From Clostridia bacterium (GTDB taxonomy: Bacteria; Bacillota; Clostridia; Christensenellales; CAG-138), in the NCBI GenBank assembly GCA_017523925.1, contig JAFWVQ010000034.1, positions 62,001 through 126,000 of the forward strand: a stretch of DNA of 64,000 nucleotides, written 5' to 3'. Positions 43,009 to 54,440 of this stretch are shown piece after piece. How positions within the stretch are numbered: the stretch's first letter is position 1; each line of letters starts with the position of its first letter. The position numbers and the translations under genes were made by a program. Below the pieces are notes generated by a model that was given only the letters and a program-made list of their open reading frames with translations, was not told where the DNA came from and did not search any database.

Positions 43009-44799
43009 TCAGTTAAGCAGTTCGTATGCAAGAAGCTTCTCATATTCGTCAAGCTCCGAAAAATTAACCTTGTATCCAAGCACGTTTTCCACGGCAACGC
43101 GCTTATCAAGCGGGCAGTCAAAGAGGTAGATCCGTCTCGAAACCTGCTCATCGAGCTGCGTCCAATCAATATTTGAATCGTAATCCATGAAAAGGTATTC
43201 TATGTCTGCTTTCATCAACTCAGAGCGCATCTGATCGTTCATTTCTACCCCTACAAGCGACAGTCTAAAGTACCGTCCTTCGCCGAGGCTAAAGCTTGCA
43301 AGCGGATTCCCCTTTAGTTCAAGGAGCCTCGATGAATCATCAGGAGCGCTTGACGACCAGTCGAGCTCAGTTATTGCGCAATTAGCCGCATAAAGAGCCT
43401 CGAGCTTTTGCGCGAACAACGGAAGGCTGCTAAGTTCCGGATTGTCTATCACTACAAGCGTTTTGAGCTCAGGCGCCGTCAAGCAGCTCAGCTCGCTAAG
43501 CTTATTGCTCATTACATTCAAAATTCTAAGCTTCGGCAGTTCTGCAAAGGCCTCCATCGTTTCGAGCTCGTTACCCCCAACGTAAAGCTGCTCCAGCGTT
43601 TCAGATGATTTCGAAAGCATGTCTATGTTTTTTAGCCTGTTCGAACTCAAATGGACGCGTTTCAGAATCGTCGCGTTTTCGAGCCCCTGCAGCGAGGTAA
43701 GACCGCAGTTGGATGCATTCAGGTAAGCTAAACGGATGCATTTTTCGATTCCCTCAAGCGAATTCAATCGGCAGCCATGCACGTCCAGATTCACGATCCT
43801 TTCACACTGGGAAAGAAAGCCCAAATCATCATACCCCGTTTGCGAAAGATCGCTTCCAGCAAGCGAAAACTCAAATATGTTTTTCGCGTTACCCAAGGGC
43901 GACAGATCCTTTGCTTCTATCCTGCAGTCGTTTATTCTGAGAGTTCTCAGGCTTTCAAGCCTTCCGATCATATGGACATCCTTCTGCGTAAGGGTTTTTC
44001 CGCTTATTTCCAACATTGTGCTCTGAATATCTACAGGGGAAAGATCGGCGATCTCAACGAAAACCTTTGCATTTAAGTTGGACCAATAATTCTTGAGCAT
44101 GATCCCTACGATAGTCACAAACAACGCAAACACGCTGATCGCCGCAAAAATGAGTATCGTCTTGCGGCGAGCAGCTTGGGACGCATCAATCTCAGTGGTA
44201 AATTGACGGTCTGCTTTTTCAGAGCTCGCTTTGTTTCTCTTTTTCTTTTCCGTATCCCTGATTTGTTCTCTTGCTTCGTTGGCTTCGGAACTTGCTTTTT
44301 CCTCGAAATCGTATTCACTCTCTTCACCGGCTCCTGCGGCTTCGGTGTCGGGCTCCGTCTGTGCGGTCTGCGCCGAAGCATCCTCCATATTATTCTTTGG
44401 AAAGCCCAAGCAAAGGCGGATATCCGTCACCATACGCTCGAGCTCGTGCTCATATTCTGCGTATGCCGGATACTGCTGCACATTTGCAAGATAGAAGCTG
44501 AATTCATCCGAAAGCTCGAGCCGCTCGATCATAAATGGCAGAACATACTTACCCTTATTCAAAGCGCGGTCCAACTCTCGCGCGACCCAAATCGAACGCA
44601 TTGAGCGCTCGGACAGGATCAGCACGAAAACCTCGCAGTTTTGAATGGCGTTCGGTATCTGCTGAGCATAACTTTTTCCGCCCTCTATGCTTTGGGGCGC
44701 CATCCAGCATGCTATACCTTCATCCTCGATGCGTTTGCGCACGGATTCGGCTATTGCAAACTCCTCGGATTTATAACTAATAAAAACTCTCTCGTTCAC
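43009..44799 (-). CDS. TIR domain - transmembrane - leucine-rich repeat protein
   Basis: 596 residues. Residues 1 to about 130 are a bacterial TIR domain: VFISYKSEE (5-13), CWMAPQSIEGG, FVLILSERSMRS, and WVARELDRAL, with Glu75 where TIR NADases have their catalytic glutamate. An acidic linker (about 140-210) leads to one membrane segment (214-235). About 360 residues of leucine-rich repeats follow (ESLRTLRINDCRIEAKDLSP, then RIVNLDVHGCRLNSLEGIEK and more), ending in a non-repeat cap. With TIR inside, the LRR part would be outside, a mirror image of Toll-like receptors. It is a single gene without an adjacent partner, enclosed by a 55-bp direct repeat. Role in phage defence or envelope sensing is inference. 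Confidence 0.88.
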   Translation of the reverse strand: MNERVFISYKSEEFAIAESVRKRIEDEGIACWMAPQSIEGGKSYAQQIPNAIQNCEVFVLILSERSMRSIWVARELDRALNKGKYVLPFMIERLELSDEFSFYLANVQQYPAYAEYEHELERMVTDIRLCLGFPKNNMEDASAQTAQTEPDTEAAGAGEESEYDFEEKASSEANEAREQIRDTEKKKRNKASSEKADRQFTTEIDASQAARRKTILIFAAISVFALFVTIVGIMLKNYWSNLNAKVFVEIADLSPVDIQSTMLEISGKTLTQKDVHMIGRLESLRTLRINDCRIEAKDLSPLGNAKNIFEFSLAGSDLSQTGYDDLGFLSQCERIVNLDVHGCRLNSLEGIEKCIRLAYLNASNCGLTSLQGLENATILKRVHLSSNRLKNIDMLSKSSETLEQLYVGGNELETMEAFAELPKLRILNVMSNKLSELSCLTAPELKTLVVIDNPELSSLPLFAQKLEALYAANCAITELDWSSSAPDDSSRLLELKGNPLASFSLGEGRYFRLSLVGVEMNDQMRSELMKADIEYLFMDYDSNIDWTQLDEQVSRRIYLFDCPLDKRVAVENVLGYKVNFSELDEYEKLLAYELLN

Positions 44800-45177
44800 T
44801 CGTACAGCCCTCCGTTGTAGACTGAAAGCAACATTGTCTCAAATTCTATTATATCATTTTTTGCGGCTTTTTCAATAACGGATTTACCCGATCATATCGC
44901 ATCCGTAATCCCGAGCGCTCATTTGACCATCAGCCGCACCGGCAACCCCGAGGATGAGAGCCTCTGCGGAAGCTATCAGATGAAGTAAGCGCCTTTCATG
45001 GCAATAATACTATCCTGCATCCGAATCATCGAGAACGGGCGAGCAGCTTCAGCGAAAAAGATGCCGTCCGTACCGGGGTTTAGGGTGCAGGACGGTATAA
45101 AACGGGTCAAAAGGAAAATCTTCCTCCTTCCGTTTCCGCTCGGATTTCGGGCGGGAAAAGGGAAAAGTGCGTACTAA
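44800..45177. other. Intergenic region holding the right copy of the DUF1540 3' end
   Basis: No intact gene is seen. After the TIR promoter region it contains the right 55-bp repeat (44936-44990). Further on are short blocks also seen downstream of the left copy, in the same order and similar spacing: CCTCCTTCCG (45123-45132; left 42862-42871) and GGAAAAGTGCGTA (45161-45173; left 42897-42909). It therefore looks like the remains of a duplicated DUF1540 gene and its 3' flank. Confidence 0.7.
44936..44990 (+). repeat. 55-bp perfect direct repeat, right copy
   Basis: Identical to 42694-42748. It encodes the last codons of a DUF1540 protein in frame with a stop, but without the 5' part of the gene, so it is a gene remnant. 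Confidence 0.95.
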
Positions 45178-45217
45178 AAGGCTTCGGCTCCGAGATCAGT
45201 TTCGGGGCCGAAGCCTT
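45178..45217 (-). terminator. Terminator of the VPPTG surface protein gene
   Basis: AAGGCTTCGGC (45178-45188) pairs with GCCGAAGCCTT (45207-45217). On the minus strand it is followed by TTTTAG, downstream of the gene ending at 45288. Confidence 0.7.
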
Positions 45218-45287
45218 ACTGCTTTATTCGGCTGTTGGCGCACCAATGAAAGGTTGGTTTTTTGCGGAGCAACAGAGCCTTTCCGCA

Positions 45288-46847
45288 TCAGCGGTCTTTC
45301 TTCCTGCGGAAGGATACTGCGCCTGCGCCTGCTACCGCCGCCGCTATGCCGAGAACTGCAAGGCTGATCGTTCCGGTGGGGGGAACCGGAACGGGCGCCG
45401 GAGTGGGATCGGCGGGAGCCCCGGTGGGATCGGCGGGAGCCTCGGTGGGCTCAACCGGCTCCGAAGTGGGGTCTACGGGAACCGCCGTGGGGTCGGCGGG
45501 CGCTTCGGTGGGCTGAACCGGTTCGGCCGTCGGCTGAGCCTCAATCGAGGCGATATAGGCAACCTGCGAATTCAATATGAAGGTGTCGCCCTCGGAGGTC
45601 TCGACCGCTCCTGCGTTTATCGTCAGCACCGTATCCTGCGAGAAGCCATAGCCGGCAAGCGGCCTGAGCTTGATGATCAGGGAGTAGAATGCGCCTTCTT
45701 CAAAGGTCTGATCGGGGAGAAGCGCCTCGTATTCGTCGGTATTGCACCAGTAAAGGTTGATGATCTCGTAGTTCGCTCCTTCGGGAACGGTAACGTTTGA
45801 GCAATCCGCCGCCGTCGCTCCGACAACGGGAGGCTCAAAGCCGTCAATGTTCACCGCGTCGATCAGCTCAAGCTCCGGACTTTCGACGGAATAGATGATG
45901 CTTTCAATGCTGAGAATGCCGCTTTCGAGATTGATGTAGGATGACTCGATCAACTCCGAGCTTCCGTCAAGCGTTACGCCGCCGCTGAGATCGAACCAGT
46001 AACCATCATCGGGCTCGAGCTCGATGCACAGATAGTAATCACCGCCTTCATCACCGTTGAAAACGTCATCCGGCGCCATCTGGCTTGCCCAGCCTTCCTG
46101 CTGATTGCTTTCCATCCAATATGCGTCATAAACGTGATAGGGCACGCCCTCGGGAACGGTGATATCGGCGGTGGAAAGCGCACCGAACTCCGGAACAGTC
46201 AAGCCAAAGGCCTCTGCGCCGTCGATCGGGATCATGCCGTCCGGAACCTCCGGATAATACGGCTCATCCGGGGCGGTGTAGGGAGCGCCGTCCGGAACGG
46301 AAACGTAATCAACAACCACGCCGCCTTCGCCGCTGCACTGATAGTGGCGGAAGATGAGCGAAGCGTAGGGCGCCTCGGAATCGAGCTCGATGGTGTAGCA
46401 GGCAGGCTCTGTGCTCGAGAGTGTTTCGCGGAATACCTCGTCATAGTTCTCGCCATCGTAAGTCAGCCAAACCGCAAGCACGTCGCTGTGACCCTCAAAA
46501 GCCTGGTTTGCGTAAAAGCTGAAGCTTGTGCCCGTGAACGCCGGAACGAAAAGCAAGTTATCGGGTGTGAGCGCGGCGCCGTTCAGGCTTGAAAGGCTGT
46601 ATATGCAGCCATTGCCCTCATAGTGGCTGAATTCGCCGCCGTTCGACCATCCCCAGCCATTGCCGTCGCCGTCGTTATCAACAGGCAAAAAGCCGTAGTC
46701 GGTGAAATCATGCATCATGGGATCGGTTTCAAAATCCCAAAGGATGCCCTCGCCCCTGACAGCATCGGTCTTTGCAAATGCCGCAGACGGGATCGCGGCC
46801 AGCATAAGCACAGCCGCTGTCATAATGCCGATGATTCTTTTGAACAT
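45288..46847 (-). CDS. Cell-wall anchored surface protein with VPPTG sorting signal
   Basis: 519 residues. Signal peptide (MFKRIIG..., ending AAFA), a jelly-roll/choice-of-anchor J-like module starting WDFETDP, then at least two repeats of a beta module with TVPEG(A/V)xYxxx(N/D)xYW (residues about 235-420). A Pro/Thr/Glu linker follows, then the sorting signal VPPTGT, a hydrophobic segment and RRKKDR. It resembles the partial protein at the left edge of the window. It is probably attached to peptidoglycan by the sortase at 17738-18823. GGAGG precedes the ATG at 46847. Confidence 0.85.
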   Translation of the reverse strand: MFKRIIGIMTAAVLMLAAIPSAAFAKTDAVRGEGILWDFETDPMMHDFTDYGFLPVDNDGDGNGWGWSNGGEFSHYEGNGCIYSLSSLNGAALTPDNLLFVPAFTGTSFSFYANQAFEGHSDVLAVWLTYDGENYDEVFRETLSSTEPACYTIELDSEAPYASLIFRHYQCSGEGGVVVDYVSVPDGAPYTAPDEPYYPEVPDGMIPIDGAEAFGLTVPEFGALSTADITVPEGVPYHVYDAYWMESNQQEGWASQMAPDDVFNGDEGGDYYLCIELEPDDGYWFDLSGGVTLDGSSELIESSYINLESGILSIESIIYSVESPELELIDAVNIDGFEPPVVGATAADCSNVTVPEGANYEIINLYWCNTDEYEALLPDQTFEEGAFYSLIIKLRPLAGYGFSQDTVLTINAGAVETSEGDTFILNSQVAYIASIEAQPTAEPVQPTEAPADPTAVPVDPTSEPVEPTEAPADPTGAPADPTPAPVPVPPTGTISLAVLGIAAAVAGAGAVSFRRKKDR

Positions 46848-47032
46848 GGTTTTCCTCCTATCCGAAACCATCATGTGGTTTCATTTACTTGTTTATTTTA
46901 TCACTTTCGGCGCACAAATGCAAGCGCGCTTCAGCCTTGAAACAGCATAGTAAGACGAAGGCTTGCGCTTTTACAAAAGCGGCGACCCCTTTCGGAGCCG
47001 CCGCCGGGTTATCAACTCAGTTCAAGGCAGAA

Positions 47033-50623
<3,591 letters not shown>

Positions 50624-50625
50624 CT

Positions 50626-50654
50626 ATTATAGTACCGCAAGGCATTTAAGGCAA
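50626..50654 (-). promoter_or_regulatory. nifJ promoter
   Basis: On the minus strand: TTGCCT (50649-50654), a 17-bp spacer and TATAAT (50626-50631). Confidence 0.7.
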
Positions 50655-50692
50655 GCGAAAATTGCCTTATTTATAAAGTATATTTGAGTTTT

Positions 50693-50728
50693 AAGCCCCC
50701 GCTCGGCGCTTCGAACGGGGGCTTTTGC
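50693..50728. terminator. GC-rich hairpin between nhaC-type gene and nifJ
   Basis: AAGCCCCCG pairs with CGGGGGCTT around a 14-nt loop. The T-run is on the plus strand only (CTTTTG), while the gene it follows is on the minus strand, where the tail is TTAAAA. It may still stop or slow transcription from the antiporter gene. Confidence 0.5.
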
Positions 50729-50763
50729 GATTATCGGTATTCTTGATGCGCTGTCGGGCGCTC

Positions 50764-52377
50764 TCAGTTATTCGCGGGCTTTTTGATAAGGCGCACGATC
50801 AGCAGGGTGCCGATCATGAGCGCGATAGCAACGGGCAGCGCGATGAGCGCGTTCGGAACGAAGCCCGCAATGAGGTACGCCACGAAGCTGACGCCAGCCA
50901 CGGTGAGCGCATAGGGAAGCTGCGTTGAAACGTGCGCAACGTGGTCACATTGCGCGCCCGCGCTCGCCATGATCGTGGTATCGGATATCGGCGAGCAGTG
51001 GTCGCCGCAGACGGCGCCCGCCATGCACGCGCTGACGCATACAACGCCAACGGGATCGGTGAGCGGGAACACGCTGAGCGTGATCGGGATCAGTATGCCG
51101 AAGGTGCCCCAGCTCGTGCCGGTCGCAAACGAGAGACCGCAGGCGATAAGGAAGATTATCGCGGGAAGGAGCTTCTGCAGGCCTCCGGCGGAGTTTCGAA
51201 CGAGCTCCTCAACGAAGAGCTTTGCGCCGAGGCTGTCGGTCATCGCCTTGAGGCTCCATGCGAAGGTCAGGATGAGGATCGCGGGAACCATGGACTTGAA
51301 GCCCTCGGGGATGCAGCCGGTCAGGTCCTTGAAGGAGAGCACGCGGCGGCAGAGATAGTAGATGAAGGTGATGATCAGCGTTACCGCCGAGCCGAGCATG
51401 AGGCCGACAGAGGCATCGGAATCGGAGAAGGCCGTGATGAAATCGCTGCCCGCGAAGAAGCCGCCGGAATAGATCATGCCGATGACGCAGCAGACGATGA
51501 GCAGCACGATGGGAAGCACGAGATCGATGACCTTGCCCTTGGGGTTGGCGTTTTCATTCGCTTCCTCGGCAAGCGCCTTCATGCCGGAGAAGATATCGCC
51601 CTTTTCCTTCGCGTTCTTCTCATGCCTGGACATCGGGCCGTAGTCCAGCTTGGTGATCGCAAGGAAGATCATCATGATTATGGTGAGTATCGCGTAGAAA
51701 TTGAAGGGGATCGCCTTTATGAAGAGCCGCAGACCGTTGCCCTCCTCAACGTAGGAGGAAACGGCGGCCGCCCATGATGAAACGGGAGCGATGATGCAGA
51801 TCGGCGCTGCGGTGGCGTCGATAAGATAGGCGAGCTTGGCGCGGCTGATCCTGCTCTTATCCGTAACAGGGCGCATGACCGAGCCGACGGTGAGACAGTT
51901 GAAATAGTCGTCGATGAAGATGAGCGAGCCAAGAGCGATGGTTGCGAGCTGTGCGCCCGTTCTCGATTTGATCTTCGAGGAGGCCCATCTGCCGAAGGCA
52001 GCGGAGCCGCCCGCCTTGTTCATCATCATAACGATCACGCCGAGTATGACGAGGAACACGATGATGCCCACGTTGTAGGGATCCGAGAGGGAAGCGACTA
52101 TGCCGTTGTTGAATGCGTGCGTGAGGGTTACTTCAAGATTGAAATTTGCATACAGTAATCCGCCGACTATGATGCCGACGAAAAGCGACGTATAGACCTC
52201 TTTTGTGATGAGCGCCAGCGCGATCGCGATTATCGGCGGCAGAAGGGACCAGAAGGTTTTGAAGAACGGTGATGCCGGAGCTTCCTCGCCCTCGGCAAGT
52301 GCGATCATGCTTACCGAGGCCATGATAACTATCAAGGCTATCGCGGCAAGCATCCATCTTCGGGTTCTTTTCGTCAT
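50764..52377 (-). CDS. NhaC-type Na+/H+ antiporter
   Basis: 537 residues with about 12 membrane segments, plus an N-terminal hydrophobic signal-like stretch. Family features include FIDDYFNCLTVGSVMRPVTD, GTSWGTFGILIPI and GDHCSPISDTTIMAS. It exchanges sodium (or carries organic solutes, as some family members do) for protons. The substrate cannot be fixed by eye. A good promoter lies at 52430-52459. Confidence 0.9.
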   Translation of the reverse strand: MTKRTRRWMLAAIALIVIMASVSMIALAEGEEAPASPFFKTFWSLLPPIIAIALALITKEVYTSLFVGIIVGGLLYANFNLEVTLTHAFNNGIVASLSDPYNVGIIVFLVILGVIVMMMNKAGGSAAFGRWASSKIKSRTGAQLATIALGSLIFIDDYFNCLTVGSVMRPVTDKSRISRAKLAYLIDATAAPICIIAPVSSWAAAVSSYVEEGNGLRLFIKAIPFNFYAILTIIMMIFLAITKLDYGPMSRHEKNAKEKGDIFSGMKALAEEANENANPKGKVIDLVLPIVLLIVCCVIGMIYSGGFFAGSDFITAFSDSDASVGLMLGSAVTLIITFIYYLCRRVLSFKDLTGCIPEGFKSMVPAILILTFAWSLKAMTDSLGAKLFVEELVRNSAGGLQKLLPAIIFLIACGLSFATGTSWGTFGILIPITLSVFPLTDPVGVVCVSACMAGAVCGDHCSPISDTTIMASAGAQCDHVAHVSTQLPYALTVAGVSFVAYLIAGFVPNALIALPVAIALMIGTLLIVRLIKKPANN

Positions 52378-52429
52378 CGAAAAATCTCCTCTCGGACTAT
52401 TTGAGTATTTGTCAAAAAATGACGCATAT

Positions 52430-52459
52430 ATTATATCATATAGTCATGATCGGAATCAA
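52430..52459 (-). promoter_or_regulatory. Promoter of the NhaC-type gene
   Basis: On the minus strand: TTGATT (52454-52459), an 18-bp spacer and TATAAT (52430-52435). Confidence 0.65.
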
Positions 52460-52583
52460 TAGTTTTTTTCAAATTCGATCACAACTTTTATATTATCATG
52501 CCGCGCGCCGCTTCGATCGCTTCGATTCAACTGTCTTAATTCTACCCTTTCAATTCAACTGTTTAATTCTGCCGTTTCACTAA

Positions 52584-52628
52584 GAAAAAGGAACGCATTT
52601 GCGCTCCCCGCGCCCCTGCGTTCCCTTT
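52584..52628 (-). terminator. Intrinsic terminator of the 52660 gene
   Basis: GGAACGCA (52590-52597) pairs with TGCGTTCC (52617-52624). On the minus strand it is followed by TTTTTCTT. The DNA just beyond (52520-52580) has an imperfect 30-bp tandem repeat around TTCAACTGT(CT)TAATTCT. Confidence 0.75.
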
Positions 52629-52659
52629 TATCGTATTTTTCCTTGCTCGCTTTATCGCA

Positions 52660-53514
52660 TCATTCCTTGCTCGCTTCCTCTGCGGCAAGCCCCGTCAGCC
52701 TTTCAAAAACTGGCAGTTCCCAGCAGGGGAAGTAGATACCATAGCTCTCTCCCCCGTGCTCGAGCTCGAGGATATGATAAGCTTTCATACGAAGGCCGTA
52801 GTTGTTCGGAATGAGCCTATACTGCGCGAATCTGCCTTCCTTATGCTTCTCCTTTTTGTTCCAGCACATCGCCGTTTTGAAGGCGCGAACGGTTTTTATG
52901 CCCTTCATATTCTTGATCGGGAACGCCCAAACCTTTTCGCCGCCCCAAAGCATCAGCGCATCGCCGTCACGGTAGGCATACACCTCGCCGTTCAGCCAAA
53001 ATGGGTCGCCGTCGATCTTGAGCTTGCCGTTTTTAAGCTTGTATGACAAAAGAAAAACATCGACCGCCTCGGCGTTTTCCGGCACTCCGAGCTCCGATCT
53101 CGCCTTATCGAGCGCGGCTTCGAGCGCCTCATTTGCCGCCGCCGCTTCGCCCGAAACGAGCATTTTCCGTTTTTTCAGTCTTCCGATCAAGGTGAGCGCT
53201 AGCCATGCTGCGCCGCATATCGCAAATACGCAGAACCAAGGCCACAGTTTTTTCAGCGCTTCCTTGAAGCCGTGATCGAGCGCATGATCGAAAACGCCGA
53301 TAAACACGAACAGCGCCGCCGTGCCCGATACCGCCCGAAGGATCGTTTCGAGCAGCGAAAGCCCGCTCTTTTTTTCGATAGTATGCGCCGAATCCGCCGC
53401 ACCCTCGAGCTTCGCTTCAAGCTCGGCCCCGACCTTGCGCAGAATAAACTCATCGGAATTGCTCCAATCGTTTCGCCTGTCCGTGGTTATATCCACTCCG
53501 AATACCGGTTTCAT
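52660..53514 (-). CDS. Hypothetical membrane protein
   Basis: 284 residues. An N-terminal cytoplasmic part (about 1-50) precedes two membrane segments (57-78 and 91-110), and then a cytoplasmic domain with a helical stretch (AAAANEALEAALDKARSEL) and a beta-rich C-terminus (FWLNGEVYAYRDGDALMLW). No family is recognised. It follows the zinc-ribbon membrane protein gene by 83 bp on the same strand. Confidence 0.55.
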   Translation of the reverse strand: MKPVFGVDITTDRRNDWSNSDEFILRKVGAELEAKLEGAADSAHTIEKKSGLSLLETILRAVSGTAALFVFIGVFDHALDHGFKEALKKLWPWFCVFAICGAAWLALTLIGRLKKRKMLVSGEAAAANEALEAALDKARSELGVPENAEAVDVFLLSYKLKNGKLKIDGDPFWLNGEVYAYRDGDALMLWGGEKVWAFPIKNMKGIKTVRAFKTAMCWNKKEKHKEGRFAQYRLIPNNYGLRMKAYHILELEHGGESYGIYFPCWELPVFERLTGLAAEEASKE

Positions 53515-53597
53515 TTTTTCTCCTATGAGTTGTACGTTTTATTGTTGCTTTTCCGCAAAACGCGCCCCCGCGAAGAGGGCGCTTGTGCCTGCATTTT

Positions 53598-54335
53598 TCA
53601 GTTTACAAATAGGTGCTCGCGATTCTTATAGTAGATCATGTTCACGATCAGCAATATCGCGCCGACAAGCGCGCCGCCGATGCCCAAAAGCAGCATGCCG
53701 GAAACGCTGCTCATGCGCGAGGCGCTCTTCACCAGCAGCGCGGTCGTGATCGGATGCGCGAGGTTCAGCACGATCACAGCGCCGTGGACCGCCAAAAGCA
53801 GCTTCGGCGCGCCGCGCTTCCTTTTGAGCAGCCTTGCAGCCGTATAAAAGCCGAGCGCCGCCGTTGCAATCAAAAGCAGACCCGCGATCACGTCCGGAAT
53901 CTGAAGCTGAGGGACGGCCGAATAGATGTGCTCCCTGTTCTGCCCGTACCGGCTGCCGGTCATGGTCTCAAAGCCGATCGAAGCGATCGAGCCGGACGCC
54001 GCCCAAAGCGCGAAATGCACGAGGAAGCCATGCCATTTCATCGGCATATCGTCCCTCACCGCAAGCGGAGCCCGCCGCGCATGCGCCGCCGGATAAACGG
54101 TCGGGCCGTCGGTCCGTGGGGATGCCCCAAAATCGGTGAAAAGGAGCGGCGCGGCAAAGTGATCCGTTTTCTCCGCATGCTCCGCGCCCTCCGCGCCCTC
54201 CGCAAGCGCTCCGCGTGCGTTTTCGGCGCCGTCCGCGAAGGTCGGCTTCGCTTGAAGCACGCGAGTGCCGCAGTATTCGCAGAAGCGCGCACCCTCGGCT
54301 ATCACACTGCCGCAGTGGCGACAATACATCCTCAT
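53598..54335 (-). CDS. Zinc-ribbon membrane protein
   Basis: 245 residues. An N-terminal zinc ribbon (CRHCG and CEYCG, residues 5-23) is followed by a charged Ala/Glu-rich linker (about 35-85). Four membrane segments are in the C-terminal half (ALWAASGSIASIGF; VIAGLLLIATAALGF; LLLAVHGAVIVLNL; MLLLGIGGALVGAILLIV). Zinc-ribbon membrane proteins of this kind are common in Firmicutes; function unknown. Confidence 0.7.
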   Translation of the reverse strand: MRMYCRHCGSVIAEGARFCEYCGTRVLQAKPTFADGAENARGALAEGAEGAEHAEKTDHFAAPLLFTDFGASPRTDGPTVYPAAHARRAPLAVRDDMPMKWHGFLVHFALWAASGSIASIGFETMTGSRYGQNREHIYSAVPQLQIPDVIAGLLLIATAALGFYTAARLLKRKRGAPKLLLAVHGAVIVLNLAHPITTALLVKSASRMSSVSGMLLLGIGGALVGAILLIVNMIYYKNREHLFVN

Positions 54336-54352
54336 GCCCCCCTTCGCTTCAC

Positions 54353-54422
54353 TATTTCCTTATCTCTTTCCTTATTTTTTTCCCTTATCTTTTTCCTTAT
54401 CTTTTCCTTATTTTTTCCCTTG
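54353..54422 (+). repeat. Polypyrimidine tandem repeat, CCTTATCTTTTT-like
   Basis: About five imperfect units of 11-13 bp (CCTTAT plus a run of T with C) lie between the LRR-dockerin stop and the zinc-ribbon gene start. On the coding strand of the latter it is purine-rich, with several AAGGA-like motifs. Confidence 0.8.
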
Positions 54423-54440
54423 TGCCGTATGTTTTTTCTT

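Noticed and set aside
42694..44990. Complete mobile element with integrase or transposase
   Set aside because: Only direct repeats and the TIR gene are seen; no recombinase or terminal inverted repeats are in the segment.
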